A DNA stretch of 64,000 nucleotides. Origin: Methylobacterium sp. Leaf123. GTDB taxonomy: Bacteria; Pseudomonadota; Alphaproteobacteria; Rhizobiales; Beijerinckiaceae. A program made the translations under genes and the position numbers. The stretch covers positions 251,975-315,974 of the forward strand of contig NZ_LMNS01000039.1 in NCBI RefSeq assembly GCF_001423405.1, written 5' to 3'. Below the pieces are notes generated by a model. That model did no database searches and was not told the origin of the DNA. It worked only from the letters and a program-made list of their open reading frames with translations. Positions 38,067 through 47,530 of the stretch are shown here, in pieces; within the stretch, counting starts at the first letter, position 1, and every line of letters begins with the position of its first letter.

Positions 38067-39401
38067 CTACTTGCCGATGCAGAAGCCGGCGAAGAGGCGG
38101 TTCAGCATCTCCTCGACGCCGACATGGCCCCCGACCTCACCGAGCGCTCGGACGGCGAGCCGGAGATCCTCCGCCACCAGTTCCGGCGGGAAGCCGATTG
38201 AGGCGGTGGCGACGCGGTCGAGATGATCCACGGCGCGGGACAAAGCCTCCCGATGACGCTCGCGGGTCACGAGGGCGTCGCCCTGGCCGAGGGCCGTTTG
38301 GGCTGCGGCCTGGATGGCATCCAAGAGCGCGTCGAGCCCGGCACCCGTGACGGCCGAGACGGCGAGACTGCCCTCCCCCGGCTCTTGCGGCGCGAGATCG
38401 GTTTTCGTGCGAACGAGTAAGACCGGGGCATCCGCAAGACGCTCGGCGTCGGCATTGCCGTCCGCCGGCACGAGATGGAGCACGAGGTCGGCGCTGCGGA
38501 TACGGCTTTGCGTGCGCTTGACGCCCTCGGCCTCGATCACGTCCGTTGTCTCGCGCAGGCCCGCGGTATCGACCAGCACGACCGGCAGCCCACCGAGATC
38601 GCAGCGCACCTCGATGGCATCGCGGGTCGTGCCCGGAATGTCCGAGACGATGGCCGCATCGCGCCCACTCAGCGCATTGAGCAGCGTCGATTTTCCGGCG
38701 TTGGGAGCGCCCGCCAGCACAACGCAGAACCCCTCGCGCAGGCGCTCGCCCCGGCGTCCATCGGCCAGTGCGGCTCGGATCGCATCGCGCAAGGCTGCGG
38801 CGCGACCGGACAGGGCGGCGTCGAGGCCGGCCTCATCGACATCGCCCTCATCGGCAAAATCGAGGGCCGCCTCGGCTCCGGCGAGCAGATCGATGCCGGT
38901 CTCGCGCCATGCGGCGACTTGGCGGCCGAGGGCGCCGTCGAGCTGGCGAAGGGCCTGGACACGCTGCGCTTCGGTCTCGGCGTCGATGAGATCGGCGATC
39001 CCCTCCGCCTCGGTGAGGTCGATGCGACCGTTGAGGAAGGCGCGGCGGCTGAACGCCCCGGCCTCCGCCGGCCGGCAACCCGGCACGCTTCCGAGCGCCC
39101 GAAGCACGGCGGACCGCACGGCAAGGCCCCCATGCAGGTGCAATTCGGCCATATCCTCGCCGGTGGCGGTGGCCGGGCCCGGCAGCCATGCCACCAGGGC
39201 CTGGTCGAGGATATTGCGGGATTTGGGGTCGCGCAGGCGGCGCAGGGAGAGACGACGCGGTTCCGGGCGTCCGCCGGCCAGCCGGTCGAGCACGGTCCCC
39301 GCCGCCGGCCCGCTGATGCGCACCACGGCCACCGCCGCACGGCCAAAGCCGCTCGCCGGGGCGAAGATGGTGTCGTCGCGGTCGGGAAGGGGTGGGGGCA
39401 T
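38067..39401 (-). CDS. mnmE: tRNA modification GTPase MnmE (TrmE)
   Basis: 444 residues. The N-terminal tetrahydrofolate-binding domain opens with DTIFAPASGFGRAAVAVVRISG. The G domain in the middle has the P-loop GAPNAGKSTLLNALSGRDAAIVSDIPGTTRD and VDTAGLRET. The helical domain follows, and the C-terminal catalytic cysteine is in the terminal FCIGK. MnmE is the potassium-activated GTPase partner of MnmG in U34 tRNA modification. The G2 threonine and G3 DTAG are intact. It is encoded upstream of mnmG on the same strand. Confidence 0.98.
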   Translation of the reverse strand: MPPPLPDRDDTIFAPASGFGRAAVAVVRISGPAAGTVLDRLAGGRPEPRRLSLRRLRDPKSRNILDQALVAWLPGPATATGEDMAELHLHGGLAVRSAVLRALGSVPGCRPAEAGAFSRRAFLNGRIDLTEAEGIADLIDAETEAQRVQALRQLDGALGRQVAAWRETGIDLLAGAEAALDFADEGDVDEAGLDAALSGRAAALRDAIRAALADGRRGERLREGFCVVLAGAPNAGKSTLLNALSGRDAAIVSDIPGTTRDAIEVRCDLGGLPVVLVDTAGLRETTDVIEAEGVKRTQSRIRSADLVLHLVPADGNADAERLADAPVLLVRTKTDLAPQEPGEGSLAVSAVTGAGLDALLDAIQAAAQTALGQGDALVTRERHREALSRAVDHLDRVATASIGFPPELVAEDLRLAVRALGEVGGHVGVEEMLNRLFAGFCIGK

Positions 39402-39492
39402 GGCGGTCAGGATTGTCGTGCCGCCGCGCCCGCTTCCTCTTGCGTGGAGGAGAGGCGCGGCAGCCGCGAGACCTGTTGATGTGAGGGGCCGG

Positions 39493-42120
39493 TCAGACCA
39501 CGAGATTCACGATCCGCCCCGGCACGACGATGACCTTGCGCGGAGCCCGGCCTTCGAGGGCGCGTTGCACCGCTTCCAGGGCGAGCGTCGCGGCTTCGAC
39601 GGCCTTGGCGTCGGCGTCGCGCGGAACGGTGACGTCCGCCCGCTTCTTGCCGTTGATCTGGACCGGAAGGGTGATTTCGTCCTCGACCAGCAATGCCTGA
39701 TCGGCGACCGGCCAAGCCGTCTCCGCGACGAGCCCCTCCCCGCCCAGCACGCGCCAGGATTCCTCAGCGAGATGCGGCATCATCGGTGCGATGAGCTGCA
39801 CGAGGATGCGGGCCGCCTCGCCCGCCGCGGCCTTCGAGGCACCTCCGCGCAGGCCCTCGTCGAGGGCGTTGGCCAAGGTGTAGATGTGGGCCACGCAGCG
39901 GTTGAAGCGCAGGCGCTCGATATCCTCGCCGACCGCGGCGAGCGCCTTGTGGGCGGCCTTTCGTAAGGGCGCATCGGCGGTCCCACCGGGCCCGTTCGCG
40001 GCCGTCGCGCCGTGGACGAGGCGCCAGACGCGCTGCACGAAGCGGGCGGCACCCTGCACGCCCTCCTCGGTCCAGATCACGTCGCGCTCGGGCGGCGAGT
40101 CGGAGAGCATGAACCAGCGGGCGGTATCGGCGCCGTAGCTGGCGATGATGTCGTCGGGATCGACGACATTCTTCTTCGACTTCGACATCTTCTCCGTCGG
40201 GCCGATCTCGATCGGCTCGCCGGTTTTCACGTGAAAAGCCTTGCGCGCCCCGTCCTGCGTCTCGAAGCGAATCTCGGCAGGCGGCGTCCAGGCACCGGCT
40301 GCATTCTTGTAGGTCTCGTGGACGACCATGCCTTGCGTGAACAGGCCCGCGAACGGCTCGGACACGCCGGACCAGCCCGTCGCCTGCATCGCCCGCATGA
40401 AGAAGCGCGAGTAGAGCAGGTGCAGGATCGCGTGCTCGACGCCGCCGATATACTGATCGACCGGCAGCCAGTGATCGACGGTCGTCCGGTCGGTCGGGGC
40501 GTCGGCGAGCCAGGGGGCGGTGAAGCGGGCGTAGTACCAGGACGAGTCCACGAAGGTGTCCATGGTGTCGGTTTCGCGCCGGGCCGCCGCGCCGCAGCGC
40601 GGGCACGGCACCTGACGCCACGCCTGATCCCGCTCCAGCGGATTGCCGGGCTGGTCGAACGAGACCTCGTCCGGCAGCTTCACCGGCAGGTCTTCCACCG
40701 GCACGGGCACCGGGCCGCAGGCCTCGCAATGGATGATCGGGATCGGGCAACCCCAGTAGCGCTGGCGCGACACGCCCCAATCGCGCAGGCGGAACTGGAC
40801 CTTTCGGCGGGCGACCGGTGCATCGCCGAGCGTCTCGCCTTCCAGCCGGTCGGCGACGGTCTTGAACGCGTCGTCGGTGGTCATGCCGTCGAGGAAGCGC
40901 GAATGGATCATCCGCCCGTCGCCGTCATAGGCGGTGTCGGTGATGAGGAAGGCTTCCGGGTCCTGCCCCTCGGGGCAGACCACCGGCGTGTTGCCGAGCC
41001 CATACTTGTTGGCGAAGTCGAGGTCGCGCTGGTCGTGGGCCGGGCAGCCGAACACGGCGCCGGTGCCGTACTCCATCAGCACGAAGTTCGCGACGAAGAC
41101 CGGCAGCTCCCAGGACGGATCGAGCGGGTGGCGCACCGTGAGGCCGGTGTCGAACCCGAGCTTTTCCGCCGTATCGATCGCTTCCTGCGCGGTGCCGATG
41201 CGGCGGCATTCCTCGGCGAAGGCTTGCAACTCCGCAGCCTTCGGGCCGGACTCGGCCAGCGCCCTGGCGACCGGATGATCGACGGAGATCGCCAGGAACT
41301 TGGCGCCGAACAGCGTGTCGGGGCGGGTGGTGTAGACCGTCACCTCGTCCGTGCCGGCGAACGGTGCGGCGAGGGCGAAGCGCACCTCCAGCCCCTCCGA
41401 GCGGCCGATCCAGTTGCGCTGCATCAGCCGGACCTTTTCCGGCCAGCGCTCCAGGCCGTCGAGGGCGTCGTGCAGATCCTGCGCGAAATCGGTGATTTTG
41501 AAGAACCACTGTGTCAGCTCGCGCTGCTCGACGAGCGCGCCCGAGCGCCAGCCGCGCCCGTCGATCACCTGCTCGTTGGCGAGCACGGTGTGATCGACCG
41601 GATCCCAGTTCACCTTCGCCGTGCGCCGGGTAACGAGCCCCTTGCCGAGGAAATCGAGGAACATGCGCTGCTGGTGCTTGTAGTAGTCGGGATCGCAGGT
41701 CGCGATCTCCCGGCTCCAATCCAGCGACAGGCCCATGCTCTGGAGCTGCCCGCGCATGGTCGTGATGTTGGCGTAGGTCCATTCCCGCGGATTGACCTTG
41801 CGCTCCATGGCGGCGTTCTCGGCCGGCAGCCCGAAGGCATCCCAGCCCATCGGGTGCAGCACGTTATGGCCCTTGGCGCGCTTGTAGCGGGCCACCACGT
41901 CGCCCATCGCGTAGTTGCGCACGTGGCCGATATGGATGCGCCCCGACGGGTAGGGGAACATCTCCAGCACGTAGTATTTCGGGCGGGGATCGTCGTTCTT
42001 GGTCTCGAACAGCTTGGCCGCGTCCCAGGCCTGCTGCCAACGCGGCTCGGCGTCCTTGGCGTTGTAGCGCTCTTGGTGACGCTCTGGCGCGATCGAGGAG
42101 GGCTGTGCGGAATCGGTCAT
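39493..42120 (-). CDS. leuS: leucyl-tRNA synthetase
   Basis: 875 residues from ATG 42120 (MTDSAQPSS). It charges tRNA-Leu and edits mischarged products. HIGH appears as HIGHVRNYAMGD at residues 63-66, and KMSKS as KMSKSKKNVVDPDD near residue 641. The editing domain (AISVDHPVARALAE, MEYGTGAVFGCPAHDQRD) sits in the CP1 insertion, and a zinc-ribbon-like segment (CEACGP, CPRCG) lies near 470-510. The longer frame to 42192 is not family-like. A degenerate parS-like palindrome lies in the gene near 40233. A short gap separates it from mnmE. Confidence 0.98.
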   Translation of the reverse strand: MTDSAQPSSIAPERHQERYNAKDAEPRWQQAWDAAKLFETKNDDPRPKYYVLEMFPYPSGRIHIGHVRNYAMGDVVARYKRAKGHNVLHPMGWDAFGLPAENAAMERKVNPREWTYANITTMRGQLQSMGLSLDWSREIATCDPDYYKHQQRMFLDFLGKGLVTRRTAKVNWDPVDHTVLANEQVIDGRGWRSGALVEQRELTQWFFKITDFAQDLHDALDGLERWPEKVRLMQRNWIGRSEGLEVRFALAAPFAGTDEVTVYTTRPDTLFGAKFLAISVDHPVARALAESGPKAAELQAFAEECRRIGTAQEAIDTAEKLGFDTGLTVRHPLDPSWELPVFVANFVLMEYGTGAVFGCPAHDQRDLDFANKYGLGNTPVVCPEGQDPEAFLITDTAYDGDGRMIHSRFLDGMTTDDAFKTVADRLEGETLGDAPVARRKVQFRLRDWGVSRQRYWGCPIPIIHCEACGPVPVPVEDLPVKLPDEVSFDQPGNPLERDQAWRQVPCPRCGAAARRETDTMDTFVDSSWYYARFTAPWLADAPTDRTTVDHWLPVDQYIGGVEHAILHLLYSRFFMRAMQATGWSGVSEPFAGLFTQGMVVHETYKNAAGAWTPPAEIRFETQDGARKAFHVKTGEPIEIGPTEKMSKSKKNVVDPDDIIASYGADTARWFMLSDSPPERDVIWTEEGVQGAARFVQRVWRLVHGATAANGPGGTADAPLRKAAHKALAAVGEDIERLRFNRCVAHIYTLANALDEGLRGGASKAAAGEAARILVQLIAPMMPHLAEESWRVLGGEGLVAETAWPVADQALLVEDEITLPVQINGKKRADVTVPRDADAKAVEAATLALEAVQRALEGRAPRKVIVVPGRIVNLVV

Positions 42121-42259
42121 CGGGAGCGCCGGGATCAGCGGAAAAGGGAGTGGGCTGCACGCAACGGTGTCGCGGGGCCCGAAGCCCGGCACCTAGCATA
42201 TCCCTGCGGGCAGGGGTCAACGATCGAAGCCGCTTGAGTGGCTTTACGGCGCGCGCGGT

Positions 42260-43336
42260 TCAGGTCTGCTGATAAACGGCCACCACGCGGTCGAAGCGCC
42301 GCTCGGCCAGATCGGAGGCACGGATCAGGAAGTAGACGGTGCCCTCCCCGTCCTCCTGCAGGAAGTCACCGACATCGATCTGCAGAAGCAGGCGCCATGT
42401 GCGCGCACCGGCATCGATCTCGGTCCGGTGCGTCTCGATCTTGTCCCGCTCGAGGTGCTGCACGCCGAAGCGGCTGACGACTTCCGCCTCCACGCGCGGA
42501 TCGCTCTGTTCCGGCAGCGGCGAGCCGAGGAGCTGGTTGCGCCGGCCGGCATTGGCCGCCCCGTGATAGCGGTCGAAGGCCTGCGAGAAGAGATCTTGAT
42601 AGGCATCGCGAAAGCCCTCCTCGCCGTCGGTGCGGAGCGCCAATGCCGCCTTCAGGGCCGGTTGGGCGTCCATCTCCAGGCTCTCGATCGCCGGCGGGCG
42701 CAGGGTGGCGTGCAGGCTCATCGGCCGGGCCGGGCCGCCATAGGGCGTGCCGGAACCGGGCTTCGGAAGGGGCAGGTCGAACTGCCGGTTGCTCTTGGTA
42801 ATCTCCGCCCGGTGCGCATCGGCCGCCGCTGCAAGGTCGGCGGGCATGGTCTGCGGCGTGAGGCCTTCGCGCGGGCTGTCGTCCCAGAACACGCGGGCGG
42901 ATTCGGTGCCGTTGTCCCACGGGCCGGCAGAGAGATCGTAGAAGAACAGCAATCGGCCGTGCCCCGGCAGGGCGGCGGCACCGCCCTCGCCGCTCGCTAA
43001 CCCCTTGGCCTGCCCCCGCGCCTCCCCAAGATCCACCTGCGCGAAGAAGGCGTAGGGCAGCTCCTTGCGGAAATGCCGCCGCATCTCCTCCCCCGCCTCC
43101 GCGTTCCCGCGCTTGGCAATCGCCTCGATATCGGCGGGCTTGGCCCGGCGCGGCCAGGTCAGCCCCGGCGGAAGGTCCGGTGTCCCGCCGATCCGCGTGC
43201 CGCCGAGGCTTCCCTTCTCCGCCGTCCGCGGGCGAAACACGAGCGTCGGCACCAGCGCTCCGACCACCATCTCGACCTGGGGGCGCAGGAAGTGCTGTGC
43301 GAGTTGGGCCTGGGCGTCGGCGGGCGTATCGAACAT
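42260..43336 (-). CDS. DUF1963 (YwqG-like) protein
   Basis: 358 residues from ATG 43336 (MFDTPADAQ). The family features are GSLGGTRIGGTPDLPPGLTWPRR near residue 45, YAFFAQVDLGEA near 95 and LLFFYDLSAGPWDN near 130. The C-terminal half has HRLLG-type GAANAGRRNQLLGSPLPEQSDPRVEAE and WRLLLQIDVGDF. DUF1963 is a beta-rich cytoplasmic fold with no established activity. The frame is open to 43804, but that part overlaps the divergent yggS gene and is a shadow. Confidence 0.85.
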   Translation of the reverse strand: MFDTPADAQAQLAQHFLRPQVEMVVGALVPTLVFRPRTAEKGSLGGTRIGGTPDLPPGLTWPRRAKPADIEAIAKRGNAEAGEEMRRHFRKELPYAFFAQVDLGEARGQAKGLASGEGGAAALPGHGRLLFFYDLSAGPWDNGTESARVFWDDSPREGLTPQTMPADLAAAADAHRAEITKSNRQFDLPLPKPGSGTPYGGPARPMSLHATLRPPAIESLEMDAQPALKAALALRTDGEEGFRDAYQDLFSQAFDRYHGAANAGRRNQLLGSPLPEQSDPRVEAEVVSRFGVQHLERDKIETHRTEIDAGARTWRLLLQIDVGDFLQEDGEGTVYFLIRASDLAERRFDRVVAVYQQT

Positions 43337-43447
43337 CGGCGAGGCTTCTCCGTTCGAATCGGGAGAGGCCAGGATATCGCGGGCGCGAGACAGGGAAACA
43401 GGCCGCCAACTCTTGAAGTCGCGTCTGCCTCGCCGCAAGGAGGGCCC

Positions 43448-44179
43448 ATGATGGAAGAGAGCCAGACCCCGGATCAGACCCTCGACGCCAAGCCGCCGGT
43501 CGGCGAGGCGGATGTCGCCGCCGGGCTCGCGGAGGTGCGCGCGGGCATCCGCCGGGCGGCCGAGGACAACGAGCGCGACCCGGCCAGCGTGCACCTCGTC
43601 GCCGTCTCGAAGACGGTGCCGGCCGAGGGCATCCTGCCGGCGCTGGAAGCCGGCCAGCGGATCTTCGGCGAGAACTACGTTCAGGAATCGAAGGCCAAGT
43701 GGCCGGCGCTTCGAGAGCGCTTTCCGGATGTCGAGCTGCACCTCGTCGGCCCGCTCCAATCGAACAAGGCACGCGAGGCGGTCGAGCTGTTCGACGTGAT
43801 CCACTCTCTCGACCGGCTGTCACTCGCCGCGGCGCTCGCCAAGGAGATCGAGCGGAGCGGCCGGGCGCCCAAGCTCCTGATCCAGGTCAATACCGGCGAC
43901 GAGACGCAGAAGGCCGGCGTCTCACCCGATCAGGTCGATGTCCTGCTCTCGGAGTGCCGTGAGACCCACAATCTCGCGATCCACGGCCTGATGTGCATCC
44001 CACCGGCCGAAGACCCGCCCTCCCCTCATTTCGCCCTGCTGGCCCGCATCGCCGAGCGCCATGGCCTGCCGATCCTATCGATGGGCATGAGCGCGGATTT
44101 TCCGGCGGCGATCCAGATGGGCGCCACCCATGTCCGCGTCGGAACGGCCATCTTCGGCCGGCGGACGAAGCGGGCTTGA
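43448..44179 (+). CDS. yggS: YggS-family PLP-binding protein (PLP homeostasis)
   Basis: 243 residues from ATG 43448, or 242 from ATG 43451. An AAGGAGG site at 43437-43443 favours the second by spacing. YggS is a single-domain alanine-racemase-like barrel that binds pyridoxal phosphate. The PLP lysine is in VHLVAVSKTVPAEGI near residue 56. FGENYVQESKAKW near 78, LHLVGPLQSNKAREAVELFDVIHSLD near 100 and LSMGMSADFPAAIQMGATHVRVGTAIFG near the end are diagnostic. It is divergent from the DUF1963 gene. Family members balance vitamin B6 and amino-acid pools. Confidence 0.96.
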   Translation: MMEESQTPDQTLDAKPPVGEADVAAGLAEVRAGIRRAAEDNERDPASVHLVAVSKTVPAEGILPALEAGQRIFGENYVQESKAKWPALRERFPDVELHLVGPLQSNKAREAVELFDVIHSLDRLSLAAALAKEIERSGRAPKLLIQVNTGDETQKAGVSPDQVDVLLSECRETHNLAIHGLMCIPPAEDPPSPHFALLARIAERHGLPILSMGMSADFPAAIQMGATHVRVGTAIFGRRTKRA

Positions 44180-44218
44180 ACGGCGGCCCGCATTAGCGAT
44201 GAGCCGGTTAACGGCCGA

Positions 44219-44812
44219 TCATCGCCCGATCCTCATCCGTGTTCCCGGCCCGAGGCGGCGGAGCAGGCGCAGCAGGTCGGCGGGTTTCAGGGCAACGCAG
44301 CCTTCCGTCGGGCGGTAGCCGCTGCGGGCGATATGCAGGAAGATCGCCGAGCCCCGGCCCGGACGGATCGGGCCGCGGTTGTAATCGAGGTCGATCACGA
44401 GGTCGTAGAGACCGTCATCGCGCCAGAGCTGCTCGGCGCTCGCCGCCGTGCTCGGCAGCCGGATCGGCCGGTTGTAGCGACGATCCTGGGGCGCGTCGCA
44501 CCAGCCGTCGTCCCGTCGCGTTGGCCGCAAGGGGAGCGCGGTGACGGGGCGGACGGGGAAGCGGTCGGGCCGGTAGAAGCCGCCGCGCAGGCGAAAGATG
44601 CCCCGCGGCGAGGCCCCGTCCCCTTCCCGCTTGTGGGTCGTGATGCCGGAGCGCCCGAGGGCACAGGGGATCACGACCCCAGCCGCGATCAGCGTGCCGC
44701 GGGTCGGATCGCCCGGCAGCGGGCGCACCCGCAGCACGCTGAGGGCGCCAGACGGCCTTCCCCGTGCTGGGGTGGCGGTCCCGGTCTGCTTTGCAACTTG
44801 AGCGCGGCGCAT
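44219..44812 (-). CDS. L,D-transpeptidase catalytic (YkuD) domain protein
   Basis: 197 residues from ATG 44812 (MRRAQVAKQ); ATG 44860 or 44911 are alternatives. A basic N-terminus precedes the YkuD fold. GRSGITTHKREGDGASPRGIF near residue 68 matches the conserved block with G(K).G...T..GD..TP.G.F, and HIARSGYRPTEGCVAL near 170 holds the catalytic His and Cys (HX...S/T-x-GC). YkuD enzymes make 3-3 peptidoglycan crosslinks or attach proteins to the wall. No signal peptide is visible with the short start. It converges with yggS, with only 39 bases between. Confidence 0.85.
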   Translation of the reverse strand: MRRAQVAKQTGTATPARGRPSGALSVLRVRPLPGDPTRGTLIAAGVVIPCALGRSGITTHKREGDGASPRGIFRLRGGFYRPDRFPVRPVTALPLRPTRRDDGWCDAPQDRRYNRPIRLPSTAASAEQLWRDDGLYDLVIDLDYNRGPIRPGRGSAIFLHIARSGYRPTEGCVALKPADLLRLLRRLGPGTRMRIGR

Positions 44813-45102
44813 GGCCCGTTCGTCCCAACTCGCTCCGAGCTTGGCCCGGCCTGACGTCATGTCGCGGCAGACAAAGCTGGAACATGGTAAAAATTCTGCA
44901 TAAGCGCGCAATCCGGATTTCCCGGCGCGTAAAACGAACTAGGTTTGTCGTCAGACGGCGCCGTAGGGTTTCCGTCCGCGGCCAGCCAACGGGCAATATG
45001 CCTACTCAGATCGGCGTGCCGTGATGAAATTGTCTTGGCTGCCTGCCTGATCTCTGTCCGATATCCAGGTGTCCGGAAAGCTTGTTGAGAGCCGCTGCGT
45101 CG

Positions 45103-45789
45103 ATGTCCAACCCCTATTGCCTCCTCGTCTGTGACGACGACGACGCCCTGCGTGAGGCATTGACGGAGCAGATCGACGCCTATGACGAATTCACCGTCAT
45201 CGGCGAACCGACAGCGACCGGGGCGCTGAACCGCGTCACGCAGGAATCGGTCGATCTCGTGGTGATGGATGTCGCGCTGCCGGACATGGACGGGCGCGAG
45301 GCGGTGCGGACCCTGCGCCGCAACGGCTATCGCGGCCCGATCATCATGCTGACCGCCCAGGAATCCGATGACGACATGGTCGAGGGCCTGGAGGCGGGCG
45401 CCAACGACTACGTGATCAAGCCGTTCAAGTTCGCCGTGTTGCTCGCTCGCATCCGGGTGCAACTGCGCCAGCACGAGGCGAGCGAGGATGCGGTGTTCCG
45501 CATCGGCCCCTACACCTTCCGGCCCGGTGCCAAGCTGCTGGTCGGCGAGCGCGGCTCCAAGCTGAAGCTGACCGAGAAAGAGACGGCGATTCTGCGCTAC
45601 CTCTATCGGGCGGGCCGCGAGGTGGTGGGGCGCGATACGCTGCTCGCTGAGGTGTGGGGCTACAACGCCCACGTCACCACCCACACCCTCGAAACGCACA
45701 TCTACCGGCTGCGCCAGAAGATCGAGCCGAACCCGGCGGTCGCCGCAATCCTCGTCACCGAAGGCGGCGGCTACAAGCTGCTGCCCTGA
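45103..45789 (+). CDS. OmpR-family response regulator
   Basis: 228 residues from ATG 45103 (MSNPYCLLV). The receiver domain has the acidic pair in VCDDDDALREAL, phospho-acceptor Asp in LVVMDVALPDMDGREA near residue 55, and the conserved Thr and Lys (IIMLTAQ, YVIKPFKFAVLLARI). The C-terminal winged helix carries LTEKETAILRYLYRAGREVVGRDTLLAEVWGYNAHVTTHTLETHIYRLRQKIEP. It should be a DNA-binding output regulator. No histidine kinase gene is adjacent, so it is an orphan here. The ATG at 45082 upstream in frame adds seven residues with no clear benefit. Confidence 0.95.
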   Translation: MSNPYCLLVCDDDDALREALTEQIDAYDEFTVIGEPTATGALNRVTQESVDLVVMDVALPDMDGREAVRTLRRNGYRGPIIMLTAQESDDDMVEGLEAGANDYVIKPFKFAVLLARIRVQLRQHEASEDAVFRIGPYTFRPGAKLLVGERGSKLKLTEKETAILRYLYRAGREVVGRDTLLAEVWGYNAHVTTHTLETHIYRLRQKIEPNPAVAAILVTEGGGYKLLP

Positions 45790-45929
45790 GGGCCGATCTT
45801 TCGCTGGTATCCACCGTCCCGCACAGGCTGCGGCCGGGCGGCGTATCGCGCCGCCTCGGCATCGGTTAAGCTTGCGCCCGGACAGTCAAGCATCGTCCCG
45901 AAAGGTGGTCGCCGGCTTTCGGAGTGAGA

Positions 45930-46004
45930 GTGCCTCACAAAACTCCCGATCACCGATCGTTTCCCTTCTGGGCACGGCGGCGCAGCGGGAGTTTTGTGAG
46001 AGAC
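45930..46004 (-). repeat. 75-bp palindromic repeat element, copy B
   Basis: The left end GTGCCTCACAAAACTCCCG (45930-45948) and right end CGGGAGTTTTGTGAGAGAC (45986-46004) match the ends of copy A (10811-10885) when reverse-complemented. One end is identical over 19 bases, the other differs at one base, and total length is the same (75). The 37-bp core agrees at about 22 positions. It lies between the response regulator and cyclic-nucleotide-binding genes. Confidence 0.8.
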
Positions 46005-46056
46005 ACCGAGGCGATGCAAAAGGCGTGGCGGATCGCGGCCGAGGGGCGGAGAGGCG

Positions 46057-46524
46057 TTGGGGCTCGACGACGACATCGCGATCCTCGCCGCGGCCCCCGT
46101 GTTCGAGCTATTCGGGCGCGACGCCCTGCGCCTGCTCAGCTTTGCCGGTGAGCGCCGCCTCCTGGGGAAGGGCGAGCTGCTGTTCGCCCGCGGCGAGCCG
46201 TCCGACGGCGGCTACGTCGTCATGTCCGGCACCATCGCGCTCGTCCCCGCGCGGTCGGGTGCGAAGCCGGTCACGGTGTCCCGCTCCGGGGTCATCGGGC
46301 GCAACGCCCTTTTCCGTCAGGTCGAGCGGCCGGCGGAGGCTCGCGCGGTCGAGCCGGCCGAAGTGATGCGCGTGACGCCTTCGGTGATGAGCCGCGTCCT
46401 GCGCGAGTTTCCCGACGCGGCGGCGGCAATCCATGACGGCATGGCCGAGGAGCTGCTCGATCTCGTCCAGGGTCTATCCGGCGTGCGCGAGCGGCTTGTG
46501 GGCCTCGCGCCACGCAAACGGTGA
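46057..46524 (+). CDS. stand-alone cyclic nucleotide-binding domain protein
   Basis: 155 residues from TTG 46057; no ATG or GTG is available upstream in frame. The whole protein is a cNMP-binding jelly roll. FELFGRDALRLLSFAGERRLLGKGELLFARGEPSDGGYVVMSGTIAL matches the family start, and VIGRNALF is in the place of the FGE phosphate-binding cassette. The cassette is incomplete (no GE..L....R..A pattern), so nucleotide binding is doubtful. There is no helix-turn-helix, unlike Crp/Fnr regulators. It precedes dapD by about 160 bases on the same strand; copy B of the palindromic repeat is upstream. Confidence 0.75.
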   Translation: MGLDDDIAILAAAPVFELFGRDALRLLSFAGERRLLGKGELLFARGEPSDGGYVVMSGTIALVPARSGAKPVTVSRSGVIGRNALFRQVERPAEARAVEPAEVMRVTPSVMSRVLREFPDAAAAIHDGMAEELLDLVQGLSGVRERLVGLAPRKR

Positions 46525-46687
46525 CAGAACCGGGCGGCTTTTGTAAGCAACGACCACCTTTCGCGCCGAATGCGAGATGCCGGCCCGATTGTATCGGCCG
46601 ACGCCTCCAGCTCCTCGTGTCAACGTGCCTTCTCTCGACGAACCGGTTGCGACGTCGTCGGAAGGCACTTCAGTCCGGAACACCCCG

Positions 46688-47530
46688 ATGTCACACGCCG
46701 ATCTCGAAAAGACCATCGAAGCCGCTTGGGAAGAGCGCGCCGGCATCTCGACCACGACCACCGGCGCGGTGCGCGAGGCGGTGGACGAGGCGCTGAGCCT
46801 GCTCGATTCCGGCAAGGCCCGCGTCGCCGAGAAGGCGGGCGATACCTGGCAGGTCAACCAGTGGCTCAAGAAGGCGGTGCTGCTCTCCTTCCGCCTCAAC
46901 GACATGGTGCCGATCGAGGGCGGCCCCGGCTCCTCCCCGTGGTGGGACAAGGTGCCCTCGAAGTTTTCCGGCTGGGGTGAGGCCGAGTTCCGCGCCGCCG
47001 GCTTCCGCGCCGTGCCGGGCTGCTTCGTGCGCCGCGGCTCCTACATCGCGCCGGGCGCGGTGCTGATGCCGAGCTTCATCAACCTCGGCGCCCATGTCGG
47101 CGAGGGCACCATGGTCGATACCTGGGTGACGATCGGCTCCTGCGCGCAGGTCGGCAAGAACTGTCACATCTCGGGCGGCGCCGGCATCGCCGGCGTGCTG
47201 GAGCCGCTCCAGGCCAACCCGGTCATCATCGAGGACAACTGCTTCGTCGGCGCCCGCGCCGAGGTCGCCGAGGGCGTGATCATCGGCGAGGGCTCGGTCC
47301 TGTCGATGGGCGTCTATATCGGCGCCTCGACCCGGATCATCGACCGCACCACGGGCGAGACCTTCTACGGCCGCGTACCGCCCTACTCCGTGGTGGTCTC
47401 GGGCACGACGCCCGGCAAGCCGCTGCCCGACGGCACCCCCGGCCCCGGCCTCTACTGCGCCGTGATCGTCAAGCGCGTCGATGCCGGCACCCGCGCCAAG
47501 ACCGGCATCAACGAGCTGCTGCGGACCTGA
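46688..47530 (+). CDS. dapD: 2,3,4,5-tetrahydropyridine-2,6-dicarboxylate N-succinyltransferase
   Basis: 280 residues from ATG 46688 (MSHADLEKTIEAAWEERAGI). It succinylates tetrahydrodipicolinate in lysine and meso-diaminopimelate synthesis, the latter for peptidoglycan. The N-terminal helical domain is followed by hexapeptide repeats forming a left-handed beta helix (GCFVRRGSYIAPGAVLMPSFINLGAHVGEGTMVDTW, then GKNCHISGGAGIAGVLEPLQANPVIIEDNCFVGARAEVAEGV). GQCAQVGKN-type and PPYSVVVSGT are typical. The open frame extends 37 codons upstream without family character. Its stop overlaps the next gene's ATG (TGATG). Confidence 0.98.
   Translation: MSHADLEKTIEAAWEERAGISTTTTGAVREAVDEALSLLDSGKARVAEKAGDTWQVNQWLKKAVLLSFRLNDMVPIEGGPGSSPWWDKVPSKFSGWGEAEFRAAGFRAVPGCFVRRGSYIAPGAVLMPSFINLGAHVGEGTMVDTWVTIGSCAQVGKNCHISGGAGIAGVLEPLQANPVIIEDNCFVGARAEVAEGVIIGEGSVLSMGVYIGASTRIIDRTTGETFYGRVPPYSVVVSGTTPGKPLPDGTPGPGLYCAVIVKRVDAGTRAKTGINELLRT

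Noticed and set aside
40225..40240. GTTTTCACGTGAAAAG within leuS as a second parS
   Set aside because: Four mismatches from consensus; only the CACGTG core and adjacent bases match, so ParB loading is unlikely without data.
44884..45024. 46-codon basic peptide frame (MVKILHKRAIRISRRVK) upstream of the response regulator
   Set aside because: It lacks a ribosome site, lies in a probable promoter region and is highly basic with no known pattern.
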